Notes under the pieces: model-generated | Databases searched by the model: none | What the model was told of the DNA's origin: nothing | The model's input: the letters and a program-made list of their open reading frames with translations, nothing else | In this document: positions 1-7,054 of the stretch, piece by piece | How positions within the stretch are numbered: position 1 is the first letter of the stretch | How the letters are laid out: each line of letters begins with the position of its first letter | Position numbers and translations under genes: made by a program | Assembly (NCBI GenBank): GCA_015222065.1 | Contig: JADFUQ010000378.1 | Span: 1-11,167, forward strand | Length of the DNA stretch: 11,167 nucleotides | Direction: 5' to 3' | Origin: Bacteroidota bacterium | GTDB taxonomy: Bacteria > Bacteroidota > Bacteroidia > Bacteroidales > VadinHA17

Positions 1-1531
1 AATCTCCTTCGTCTTTTTTATAAACCTTATAGTGATTCTTTCCTTTGCTGGCTATCTGGGGAAGGTGTGTAATATTGATCACCTGCATATTCAGGGCCAT
101 CTCTCCCAGAATATTCCCCACCCTGTCGGCAATATCACCTGAAACACCGCTGTCAATCTCATCGAAAAATATAGTTGGCAGACCAGATGAACCGGTAATA
201 AGAGACTTAAGACTCAGCATAACCCTGGATAATTCTCCTCCCGAAGCAACAACCGAAATATCCTGCAGGTCAGATTGCTTATTTGCTGAAAACAGGAAAA
301 TTACCCTATCAATACCAGTTGGCGTATAGTCATCCGTATCTTTATGTTCAATCCTGAATTTTCCGTTTGGCATTCCCAATTGCCGGAGCATTCTTGTTAG
401 ATGCGACTCCATTTCAGGAATCACGCTTAACCGGCTTTCACGAAGTTCTGCTGCCACTTTTTTCAATTTTCCCTTTTGAGAATCTAATTCTTTTTCAAGC
501 TTTTCAATTTCAGCATCATATGAAGTAACTTTATCAATCTTCTTTTGAAGTTCTTCTTTTATACCGATAAGCTCATCAACTGTTTCAGCCCTGTGTTTTT
601 GCTGAAGTGAATAAATCAGGTCTAACCGTTCATTTACCTCTGTTGCCCTGTTGGGATTATGTTCCACCTCCTCATCAAGTTGTTCAATTTCAACAGCAAT
701 ATCCTTCAATTCAATATGTGAACTTTCCAGGCGATCGAAAAGTTCCCCGGCTTTTGAAAAATATGATTTAAGCTTCCCTAATAACTGCACTGTTTCATGC
801 AAACGCGCCAGCAATGCATTTTCGTCATTAGCAAGAATAAAAGATGCATTTCCCAGATTTGTTTTTATCTCTTCGGCATGATTAAGGGTTTCTAATTCCT
901 CCTCAAGCTTTTCCTGCTCACCGGACTCAAGATGTGCTTCCTCCAACTGGTTGAATTGAAATTGAAAGTAATCAATGTCCTGCTTCGATTGCTGTGCTGT
1001 ATTGTTAAGCACAGTTAATTTCTTTTCCAGTTCACGATACTGTTTGTAACTAATAATGTAATCTTCAACCATATCTGAATGACGGGCAAAAACGTCAACC
1101 ACATTGAGCTGGAACAGGTTATTTGTCAATTCCAGGTTTTCGTGCTGCGAATGGATATCAATCAACCGCAGAGAAAGATCTCTCAATATATTGAGCTTAA
1201 CAGGAGTATCATTCACGAATGCCCTTGATTTGCCATTACTGTTGATCTCACGCCGCAGGGTAGTTAACTCATCATAATCAAGATCATTATCCCTGAAATA
1301 CTCCTGCAACTTATATTCCTTAATTCCAAATGCACCTTCGACAACACATTTTTTCTCTTTATTTCTTAACATTTGTTTATCAGCCCGCTGCCCCAGGATA
1401 AGCGAAAGTGCACCAAGAATAATTGATTTTCCTGCTCCTGTTTCACCGGAAATTATAGAGAGCCCTGAATTGAAATCTATATCAAGTTGCTGTATCAGAG
1501 CGTAATTCCGGATTGAAAGAGATTTGAGCAT
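1..1531 (-). CDS. recN: DNA repair protein RecN, C-terminus cut by window edge
   Basis: RecN is a cytoplasmic SMC-like ATPase that acts in recombinational repair of double-strand breaks. The reading frame starts at ATG 1531 and stays open to the left edge, about 510 codons. The family is usually about 550 residues, so roughly the last 40 are missing. Visible parts, in order, are an N-terminal strand-rich start (MLKSLSIRNYALI), Walker A GETGAGKS at residues 29-36, a long charged coiled-coil middle, the ABC signature SGGELS near 429-434, and Walker B IFFDEID near 454-460. The RecN-typical QVINITHLPQIASKG follows close to the edge. It is the last gene of the minus-strand block and is separated from the DUF4835 gene by a 394-base repeat-filled spacer. 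No convincing promoter was seen there, so it may be read through from upstream or use an unrecognised start. Confidence 0.96.
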   Translation of the reverse strand, partial: MLKSLSIRNYALIQQLDIDFNSGLSIISGETGAGKSIILGALSLILGQRADKQMLRNKEKKCVVEGAFGIKEYKLQEYFRDNDLDYDELTTLRREINSNGKSRAFVNDTPVKLNILRDLSLRLIDIHSQHENLELTNNLFQLNVVDVFARHSDMVEDYIISYKQYRELEKKLTVLNNTAQQSKQDIDYFQFQFNQLEEAHLESGEQEKLEEELETLNHAEEIKTNLGNASFILANDENALLARLHETVQLLGKLKSYFSKAGELFDRLESSHIELKDIAVEIEQLDEEVEHNPNRATEVNERLDLIYSLQQKHRAETVDELIGIKEELQKKIDKVTSYDAEIEKLEKELDSQKGKLKKVAAELRESRLSVIPEMESHLTRMLRQLGMPNGKFRIEHKDTDDYTPTGIDRVIFLFSANKQSDLQDISVVASGGELSRVMLSLKSLITGSSGLPTIFFDEIDSGVSGDIADRVGNILGEMALNMQVINITHLPQIASKGKNHYKVYKKDEGD

Positions 1532-1544
1532 AGTTAAGATAAAA

Positions 1545-1648
1545 GTTACTGGTTACTGGTCACTGGTTACTGGTCACTGGTTACTGGTTACTGGTTACTG
1601 GTCACTGGTTACTGGTTACTGGTTACTGTTACGAGTTATGAGTTATGT
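1545..1648. repeat. Heptamer tandem array GGTTACT/GGTCACT
   Basis: From 1551 to 1627 there are eleven consecutive 7-base units, either GGTTACT (eight) or GGTCACT (three). They are preceded by a partial unit at 1545-1550. Three further units in the same phase follow (GTTACGA, GTTATGA, GTTATGT, 1628-1648). The array begins 14 bases upstream of the recN start codon. A plus-strand open frame across it is a product of the repeat and is not a gene. Confidence 0.95.
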
Positions 1649-1659
1649 TTTTTTCTTTA

Positions 1660-1725
1660 CTTCATCGTTCATTCTTCATCCTTCATCGTTCCAAAGAGTT
1701 ACTAGTTCAAGGTTCAAAGTTGAGT
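1660..1725. repeat. Degenerate heptamer islands (CTTCATC and GTTCAAG types)
   Basis: Five 7-base units lie at 1660-1694 (CTTCATC, GTTCATT, CTTCATC, CTTCATC, GTTCCAA) and three at 1705-1725 (GTTCAAG, GTTCAAA, GTTGAGT). A matching run occurs at 1843-1863 (ATTCAAA, GTTCAGG, GTTCAAA), on the far side of the inverted repeat. The period is the same as in the neighbouring GGTTACT array, but the unit sequence differs. Confidence 0.8.
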
Positions 1726-1846
1726 CCACTCCGAAAAGTGTTCTTTTTGCCACAAAGACACAAAGATACACAAAAGATAAGGTAATAAAAATAAGCCCTT
1801 TGTGATTTAGTGGCATTTTCTTTTTTTGACTTTTCGGAGGGGATTC
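1722..1846. repeat. Imperfect inverted repeat, MITE-like
   Basis: The left arm at 1722-1739 (GAGTCCACTCCGAAAAGT) matches the reverse complement of 1829-1846 except for two bases. The 11-base core CTCCGAAAAGT / ACTTTTCGGAG is perfect. Inside it a second pair, GCCAC at 1749-1753 and GTGGC at 1810-1814, is followed on both sides by CACAAAG-type sequence. The 125-base element has no coding frame and sits between recN and the DUF4835 gene. A small non-autonomous mobile element or dispersed palindromic repeat is an inference. No target-site duplication was identified. Confidence 0.7.
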
Positions 1847-1890
1847 AAAGTTCAGGGTTCAAAAGTCGTTTACTATTTTTACACTGAGTT

Positions 1891-1925
1891 CTTTGCTCTT
1901 TGCTCTTTGCTCTTCGCTCTTTGCT
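1891..1925. repeat. Heptamer tandem array CTTTGCT x5
   Basis: Five direct 7-base units (CTTTGCT four times, CTTCGCT once) end at the base adjoining the stop codon of the minus-strand DUF4835 gene. The repeat therefore begins exactly where coding stops. Confidence 0.93.
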
Positions 1926-2843
1926 CTAATCAGCTTTATTTATTTTTTCATACTTGCGGGAATTTGAGGGGTCAATTTCTTTAAGTATTTTTAAAACCCT
2001 GCCTTTTTCTTCGGCGAAAGACTCGGAAAAAATATTCACAAACTCATCTGTTTTGGCATCAAAAATAATCTGAAGAAGAAAAAGATACGGATCCGGTTTT
2101 TTCCGGTACACTTCCTGCAGAAGTCTCAGTCCTTCGATAATTTCAATTCTCGCTTCATTGGTGCTGCTTTCAAGCTTGTCAAGTCCCATCCTGTGGTAAC
2201 GGTAAAAAAACTCCCTTACAGGAGAATATTCTACATCAAGGATATTTTTAATAAGCCAATAGCGGTTCTTATTACCTGACCCTTCATACGGTTTCCATCC
2301 GGCATAGGGAGCATTCTGGGCATTCATCACAATAGCTTCAGCTTTCTCAAAAAATTGAGTTCCGCCTTCAAAGGAAAAAGAATCATTATCAAGACCGATA
2401 ATGATATACACATAATAAGCAAGAATGGATGTTAAATTAGACAGATGAGATGTTTCATTGAATTCAAGAGGCTCAAATTCCACATATCGTATATGAAAGT
2501 TATTATCAATATAATTAAACATAGTAGAGTTATAGGTAGTATTGTAAACCGGCCTTCTGAACTGCACCTGGATAGTTCCTTTGAATTCGTCTGATGATAT
2601 CTGGTCTGTAAGATTTATCAGGATATTACATTCAATACGTTCACTATAGCTGTAAACACTATTTGTCCAGGTACGGTTATTAACAAATTCATAAACTGCT
2701 GCCTGGAGTGTTTGAAATATTTTCTTATTTGTTCCCTGTATTTGCTGGGTGACTATCTGCACATTACAATTAAGCTCCTGTGCAGATGATAAAATATATG
2801 CTGAAAATATTATTACTATGGAAAGTATTGTTTTTTTTTTCAT
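1926..2843 (-). CDS. porD: DUF4835 family secreted protein, PorD-type
   Basis: This is a 305-residue exported protein. A signal peptide covers about residues 1-21 (MKKKTILSIVIIF... ending SSA), with predicted cleavage before QELNC. The mature part has the pattern I associate with DUF4835: an early NCNVQI strand, FQTLQAAVYEFVNNRTW, a region ending VQFRRPVYN, the YYVYIIIGLDNDSF segment, and AGWKPYEG near the middle. Members of this family are annotated in Bacteroidota as a type IX secretion protein PorD; I recall that name but cannot check it, and the precise role is unclear. The gene lies 28 bases after rpoZ on the same strand and is probably cotranscribed with bamD and rpoZ. Its stop codon abuts a CTTTGCT repeat array. 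The family call is fairly sure and the PorD function less so. Confidence 0.85.
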   Translation of the reverse strand: MKKKTILSIVIIFSAYILSSAQELNCNVQIVTQQIQGTNKKIFQTLQAAVYEFVNNRTWTNSVYSYSERIECNILINLTDQISSDEFKGTIQVQFRRPVYNTTYNSTMFNYIDNNFHIRYVEFEPLEFNETSHLSNLTSILAYYVYIIIGLDNDSFSFEGGTQFFEKAEAIVMNAQNAPYAGWKPYEGSGNKNRYWLIKNILDVEYSPVREFFYRYHRMGLDKLESSTNEARIEIIEGLRLLQEVYRKKPDPYLFLLQIIFDAKTDEFVNIFSESFAEEKGRVLKILKEIDPSNSRKYEKINKAD

Positions 2844-2871
2844 TTACTCACTTTAGCTCACTTTTAACTTC

Positions 2872-3195
2872 CTATTCCTCTTTATCCGGTTCTCTGAAAT
2901 ATATTTTATCATCAACATATTCCTGTACGGCAATTAATGATGGTTTCGGAAGTCGTTCGTAAAATTTTGATATTTCAATTTGTTCCCGATTCTCAAATAC
3001 TTCTTCGAGGTTATCAGTATAATAGGCAAATTCTTCAAGTTTGCTATTAAGTTCATGCTTCAGTTCAACACTGATCTGGTTAGCTCTTTTAGCACAGATA
3101 ATCACTGTTTCATAAATATTCCCCGTCTTCTCCTCCATTTTGTTTAAGTCGCGTGTAACAGTTGTAATTGAAGCTTGTGTTTTTTTATAATCCAT
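2872..3195 (-). CDS. rpoZ: DNA-directed RNA polymerase omega subunit (Rpb6-like)
   Basis: This is a small cytoplasmic protein of 107 residues that resembles the omega subunit of Bacteroidota RNA polymerase, which helps assemble and stabilise the beta' subunit. The recognisable Rpb6/omega core is NIYET at residues 26-30 followed by AKRANQIS at 35-42. An acidic linker and the C-terminal segment KPSLIAVQEYVDDKIYF come next; in this phylum the latter normally ends the protein. Its start lies 3 bases after the bamD stop, which implies translational coupling in one operon. In relatives coaBC usually follows, but here the next gene is DUF4835, 28 bases away. Confidence 0.85.
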   Translation of the reverse strand: MDYKKTQASITTVTRDLNKMEEKTGNIYETVIICAKRANQISVELKHELNSKLEEFAYYTDNLEEVFENREQIEISKFYERLPKPSLIAVQEYVDDKIYFREPDKEE

Positions 3196-3198
3196 ATC

Positions 3199-4017
3199 TT
3201 AATTTGTATTTGTTGTTTCAATATTTAAGAAAACTGCAGTTGATTTATGTATTCTTTCAATCTCCTTTTGAAAATTACTTCCCGGAAATTCTTCAATAAA
3301 AGAATAATACTCATCCAGGGTAATCTGGTACCTTTCTTTTTGTTTTTCATACACACTACCCTCAGACAATAAAAATTGTGATTTAAGTTTGAGAAATAGT
3401 AATTCTTCACGGAATTTCGTATCGGGATATTCCTCTAAACTATTCTGTATAGCTACATTTGCAGCCTTATAATCACCCAGGTTAAAATAAAGTTTAGCAT
3501 TCAAATATGACTTTTCCGATAGTTTATCCTGTAGTTCCTTAATTAATAAATTACACTCTTTCACTCTTTCGCTGGCAGGGAATCTATTCATAAAAAGTAT
3601 AAAGGCATTAATAGCTTTATATGAATTCTCCTGATCGAGGCTTGGTCGTGGTGACATCAGATAGTAACAATAAGCTGTTAAGAAATAAGCCTCTTCAGCA
3701 TACTCACTATTTGCATAAGTTTTAAAAAAAGTACTGAAATGGTGTCCTGCCATTATATAATTTCCCATCAAATAATAACTTTTTGCATGAAGAAAATTTA
3801 TCTTTTCAGACTTTTCGGTACCTCTGAATCTGGGCAGGATCTGTTCAAATAATGTTGCTGCTTTAATATATTTTTCCTGTTCGTAATATGAAAGAGCCTT
3901 ATCATATTTAAGATCGTAATCGTCACTTTTTAACATTTTTTCATACTCACCACATCCGGAAAAAAGGATGATAAGAAGTATAGTTATTGGCAAATTAAAC
4001 CTCATTTTACAAAACAT
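3199..4017 (-). CDS. bamD: Outer membrane assembly lipoprotein BamD
   Basis: BamD is an essential TPR lipoprotein of the BAM complex, which inserts beta-barrel proteins into the outer membrane. The sequence shows a lipoprotein signal with Cys22 (LFSGCGEYEK) followed by helical repeats. These include YDKALSYYEQEKYIKAATLFEQI, the YANSEYAEEAYFLTAYCYY segment and PDTKFREEL, as expected for TPR units. The length of 272 residues is usual. Two starts are possible: ATG 4017 and ATG 4005 (residue 5). A -7 element ends only 4 bases before ATG 4017, so the transcript would start at or just after that codon. ATG 4005 with a very short leader is therefore plausible. bamD heads a minus-strand operon with rpoZ 3 bases downstream. 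Confidence 0.9.
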   Translation of the reverse strand: MFCKMRFNLPITILLIILFSGCGEYEKMLKSDDYDLKYDKALSYYEQEKYIKAATLFEQILPRFRGTEKSEKINFLHAKSYYLMGNYIMAGHHFSTFFKTYANSEYAEEAYFLTAYCYYLMSPRPSLDQENSYKAINAFILFMNRFPASERVKECNLLIKELQDKLSEKSYLNAKLYFNLGDYKAANVAIQNSLEEYPDTKFREELLFLKLKSQFLLSEGSVYEKQKERYQITLDEYYSFIEEFPGSNFQKEIERIHKSTAVFLNIETTNTN

Positions 4018-4021
4018 TTCG

Positions 4022-4050
4022 CAAAGGTACTTTTTTACTTACAATATCAA
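4022..4050 (-). promoter_or_regulatory. Bacteroidota-type promoter for bamD operon
   Basis: On the minus strand, TTG (4050-4048) is followed after 18 bases by TACCTTTG (4029-4022), which fits the Bacteroidota sigma factor consensus TTTG / TAnnTTTG. The -7 element sits 4 bases upstream of the first possible bamD start codon, so the message would be nearly leaderless. Confidence 0.65.
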
Positions 4051-4240
4051 TCAAAAAACGTGCAAAAATTAAACTAATTGCTAAGAAATTAAGTCAGAGT
4101 AATTTTTCAGTTGCTTAAGTTTGGAATGACTAAATGAAGAAGTAACTAAAGTGATTAAAATGTCTTCAGAATTCATGCTTCATTTTTCGGTTAAAATTTG
4201 TGCCTACCATTAAAGTATAATAAGTATACGGATTTTGCGA

Positions 4241-4256
4241 TCCGCCCGCTGGCGGA
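4241..4256. repeat. GC-rich short palindrome TCCGCC-CGCT-GGCGGA
   Basis: A perfect 6-base stem with a 4-base loop stands out as GC-rich in an otherwise AT-rich spacer. No T-run follows on either strand, so it does not look like a terminator. A dispersed palindromic repeat is the likeliest reading. Apart from this and the two promoters, the spacer 4018-4396 shows nothing I can name. Confidence 0.5.
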
Positions 4257-4336
4257 GAAGCAATCTCTCCTGACTTTTCGTAAAGCTAATAATAGTCCAT
4301 TTATTTAGCATTCCGGATTAATTACCAAATCTTTTC

Positions 4337-4366
4337 TTGTCAAATTTTTAAAAAAATCTACCTTTG
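4337..4366 (+). promoter_or_regulatory. Bacteroidota-type promoter for the oxoamine synthase gene
   Basis: TTG at 4337-4339 is followed after 19 bases by TACCTTTG at 4359-4366, a full match to TAnnTTTG. Transcription would begin around 4371, giving a leader of about 25 bases before the GTG start at 4397. No Shine-Dalgarno sequence is visible, as is usual in this phylum. Confidence 0.7.
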
Positions 4367-4396
4367 TGGAATATTTCTTAATCAAAACTTATAATC

Positions 4397-5641
4397 GTGG
4401 ATATATTCGATAAGATTAAACAAAACCGTGGTGCACTTGGGCAATATCAAAAAGAAGCTCATGGGTATTTTACATTTCCAAAACTTGAGGGAGAACTTGC
4501 ACCAAGAATGAAATTCAGAGGTAAGGAAGTACTAAACTGGAGTTTAAATAATTACATCGGTTTAGGCAATCATCCTGAAATAAGGGAAGTAGATGCAAAA
4601 GCTTCTGCAGACTGGGGCCTTGCCTATCCTATGGGTGCCAGAATAATGTCGGGCCAAACAAGCAAGCATGAAGAACTGGAAGCAAAGCTTGCTGAATTTG
4701 TTGGTAAAGAAGCCGCCTACCTGCTTAATTACGGTTACCAGGGAATGGTTTCCATTATTGATGCCCTGGTTGGCAGAAAAGATGTAATAGTATATGACTC
4801 TGAGTCACATGCCTGCATTCTTGATGGTCTGCGGCTGCATATGGGTAAAAGATACGTGTATCTGCATAACGACATGAAGAATCTTGAAAAGCAGCTTGAA
4901 AGAGCAACAAAATTATCGCAAAAAACCGGAGGAGGAATTCTTATTATTACCGAGGGAGTTTTCGGGATGGCAGGAGACCTTGGAAAGCTTGATAAAATTG
5001 TTGAACTAAAGAAAAAATTTAAATTCAGAATACTTGTTGATGATGCTCACGGATTTGGTACTATGGGTGCAAACGGAGCAGGAACCCCTGAACATTTCAA
5101 TGTGCAGGATAAGATTGATGTCCATTTTGCAACTTTTGCAAAAGCCATGGCAGGAATTGGTGCTTTTGTTGCAAGTAATGAAGATGTAGTGAATTATCTT
5201 ACATATAATATGAGGTCCCAGATATTCGCTAAGTCATTACCAATGCCAATGGTAATTGGAGCCTTAAAAAGGCTTGAGATGTTAAAAAGCAAGAAGGAGC
5301 TACGTGAAAAAATGTGGAAAATTGTTAAAGCATTGCAATCGGGGTTAAAAGAAGCTGGCTTTGATATTGGTGTTACAGAATCTCCTGTCACTCCTGTCTT
5401 CTTCTCGGGAGGTGTTAGTGAAGCAGCAAATATAACAATGGATCTGAGAGAAAATTATAATATTTTCTGCTCAATTGTTGTTTATCCGGTAGTTCCAAAA
5501 GACGTGATCATGCTCAGGTTAATTCCAACAACCATACATACACTCGAGGATGTTGATTACACTATAAAAGCCTTTTCAGAAATCCTGAAAAAACTTAAAG
5601 CAGGTGCTTATCAAGAGCAGGGTGTGCCTAGTGTTGGTTAG
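4397..5641 (+). CDS. Alpha-oxoamine synthase (serine/cysteate acyltransferase-like, PLP)
   Basis: This is a 414-residue fold-type I PLP enzyme that condenses an amino acid with an acyl thioester and releases CO2. The family includes serine palmitoyltransferase, cysteate acyltransferase (capnine synthesis), 2-amino-3-ketobutyrate CoA ligase and KAPA synthase. Visible motifs are the glycine/serine-rich GARIMSGQT, ESHACILDG (the histidine that stacks on PLP), DDAHG at residues 215-219 (Asp215-His218), and the Schiff-base lysine Lys249 in FATFAKAMAG. The C-terminus SIVVYPVVPK...LRLIPTTIHT is also typical. The GTG start at 4397 gives the MDIFDKIKQNRG N-terminus I expect from Bacteroidota relatives. 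It is a single gene with its own promoter. In this phylum such enzymes usually make sphingolipid or sulfonolipid long-chain bases, and the sequence alone does not tell which amino acid is used. Confidence 0.85.
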   Translation: MDIFDKIKQNRGALGQYQKEAHGYFTFPKLEGELAPRMKFRGKEVLNWSLNNYIGLGNHPEIREVDAKASADWGLAYPMGARIMSGQTSKHEELEAKLAEFVGKEAAYLLNYGYQGMVSIIDALVGRKDVIVYDSESHACILDGLRLHMGKRYVYLHNDMKNLEKQLERATKLSQKTGGGILIITEGVFGMAGDLGKLDKIVELKKKFKFRILVDDAHGFGTMGANGAGTPEHFNVQDKIDVHFATFAKAMAGIGAFVASNEDVVNYLTYNMRSQIFAKSLPMPMVIGALKRLEMLKSKKELREKMWKIVKALQSGLKEAGFDIGVTESPVTPVFFSGGVSEAANITMDLRENYNIFCSIVVYPVVPKDVIMLRLIPTTIHTLEDVDYTIKAFSEILKKLKAGAYQEQGVPSVG

Positions 5642-5726
5642 TGGCGATGAAAGAGAATAACTTTACCAAAGCAATTGAAGATTCGGAAAAATAATCTTAA
5701 TAATTCCATATTTTAAGGATTTTTAC

Positions 5727-5734
5727 TACTTTTG
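5727..5734 (+). promoter_or_regulatory. Possible -7 promoter element for RRM gene
   Basis: TACTTTTG matches TAnnTTTG and lies about 65 bases upstream of the RRM start codon. No good TTG partner was found at the proper distance, so this is only a partial match. The implied leader of about 60 bases is AT-rich and has no Shine-Dalgarno sequence. Confidence 0.4.
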
Positions 5735-5799
5735 CCATGAATTACCGGAATTTTTTATTATTTCGGTTTAAATTTTTTATTTACTAAATTTATTTTAAA

Positions 5800-6063
5800 A
5801 TGAACATTTATGTAGGAAACCTTCATTACGGCGTGAATGAAGATGAACTAACGGAGATCTTTGGAAAATTCGGAACTGTTAATTCTGTGAAAGTTATTAC
5901 AGACAAGTATAGCGGACAAAGCAAAGGTTTTGCCTTCGTTGAAATGGAAGATGATACCGAAGGCAACCAGGCTATCGGTGAATTAAACGGTGTTGAAATC
6001 AGTGGCAGGAACTTAAAAGTTAATGTCGCCCACGAAAAAAAACGTGATCCCAACCGCAGGTAG
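5800..6063 (+). CDS. Small RRM RNA-binding protein
   Basis: This is a single-domain RNA-recognition-motif protein of 87 residues, of the kind common in Bacteroidota and cyanobacteria. RNP2 is IYVGNL at residues 3-8 and RNP1 is KGFAFVEM at 42-49, with the aromatic residues Tyr4, Phe44 and Phe46 that stack on RNA bases. The domain fills almost the whole protein (2-78). A short basic tail, HEKKRDPNRR, follows and could add non-specific RNA affinity. It probably binds single-stranded RNA in the cytoplasm, but its targets cannot be read from the sequence. The gene stands alone, with a candidate -7 element upstream and a strong intrinsic terminator about 95 bases after the stop. Confidence 0.93.
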   Translation: MNIYVGNLHYGVNEDELTEIFGKFGTVNSVKVITDKYSGQSKGFAFVEMEDDTEGNQAIGELNGVEISGRNLKVNVAHEKKRDPNRR

Positions 6064-6157
6064 GAATTTTTTACAAAAACGATAATTAATCTGTTTGGTA
6101 TTTAACCACCAAATTTTTTATTTCGATCGAAAGAATTTTTGCTTAACTCTTTACTTG

Positions 6158-6195
6158 AAGTTCTTCTACTTTTATTTGTGGAAGAACTTTTTTTT
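6158..6195 (+). terminator. Rho-independent terminator after RRM gene
   Basis: A 12-base stem (AAGTTCTTCTAC with GTGGAAGAACTT, one G-T pair) closes an 8-base T-rich loop and runs into eight Ts at 6188-6195. Only the plus strand has the T-run, so it ends the RRM transcript. A separate perfect palindrome, TTTCGATCGAAA, lies at 6121-6132 in the same 3' region. Confidence 0.85.
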
Positions 6196-6219
6196 GTGAT
6201 GCATTGAGGCAGTGATGCA

Positions 6220-6310
6220 GTGTGAAGAGCGAAGAAAGAAAGTAAAAAGTAAATAGTAAGAAGTAGGAAGAAAAGAGAAGAGAATAATGAATATCGAATG
6301 ATGAAGTGAA
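6220..6310. repeat. Degenerate heptamer island (AGTAAAA type)
   Basis: A purine-rich stretch keeps a 7-base period: GAGCGAA, GAAAGAA, AGTAAAA, AGTAAAT, AGTAAGA, AGTAGGA, AGAAAAG, AGAAGAG, then more divergent units to 6310. On the opposite strand the units read TTTTACT, ATTTACT, TCTTACT, TCCTACT, close to the GGTTACT units near recN. Open frames across it on the minus strand are low-complexity artefacts. Confidence 0.8.
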
Positions 6311-6322
6311 ATAAACGAACCA

Positions 6323-6695
<373 letters not shown>

Positions 6696-7037
6696 TTATA
6701 TCAAGCCTGCAGACGCAGCTCTAACTACTATATCTACTAATGCACCTATTATCTGCGATGCTTTTTCAATTTTATTTCCAATCTCCACTAGTTTTGTATT
6801 GGCACTTTTTAATTCATTTGCAATATCTTGTAATAGAGCCTTACTTACATTTAAATCATTGGTGATTTGTTTAATATCTTCGTTTACTATTTTCCAAATT
6901 AGGCTTTCAAGTTCAACAGCAGATTGTTCCAGCTTATCACGTTCAGTACTTCCAATCTGCTGAGCTGGTATTTCAGTATTTACTTCGTTTAATACTTTTC
7001 TAATCTCTTTGATAGAATTTAATTTTTCTGTATTCAT
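6696..7037 (-). CDS. Hypothetical helical coiled-coil protein with hydrophobic tail
   Basis: I do not recognise this 113-residue protein. It has no signal peptide. Residues 1-92 look almost wholly alpha-helical and coiled-coil prone, with regular spacing of Leu/Ile/Val between charged residues (for example LNSIKEIRKVLNEV and LVEIGNKIEKA). The last 18 residues (QIIGALVDIVVRAASAGLI and just before) are hydrophobic or amphipathic and rich in Ala and Gly, so they could insert in or lie on a membrane. It starts 17 bases after the lipoprotein stop on the same strand, so the two are probably one operon. The AT-rich codon use resembles the neighbours. A small membrane-active or scaffold protein is possible, but no function is assigned. 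Confidence 0.75.
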   Translation of the reverse strand: MNTEKLNSIKEIRKVLNEVNTEIPAQQIGSTERDKLEQSAVELESLIWKIVNEDIKQITNDLNVSKALLQDIANELKSANTKLVEIGNKIEKASQIIGALVDIVVRAASAGLI

Positions 7038-7054
7038 AATGATTTAATTTAATG

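Noticed and set aside
45..881. Plus-strand open frames at 45-329 and 651-881
   Set aside because: They lie antisense inside recN, whose frame is continuous and carries the expected motifs.
1545..1648. Possible CRISPR array
   Set aside because: Units are 7 bases and contiguous, without spacers.
1524..1805. Plus-strand open frame of 93 codons with a repeating YWSLVTG pattern
   Set aside because: It is a translation of the GGTTACT heptamer array and the inverted repeat, and it overlaps the recN start.
5647..5694. Short plus-strand frame (MKENNFTKAIEDSEK) just after the oxoamine synthase stop
   Set aside because: It is only 15 residues with no supporting signal, and is consistent with chance.
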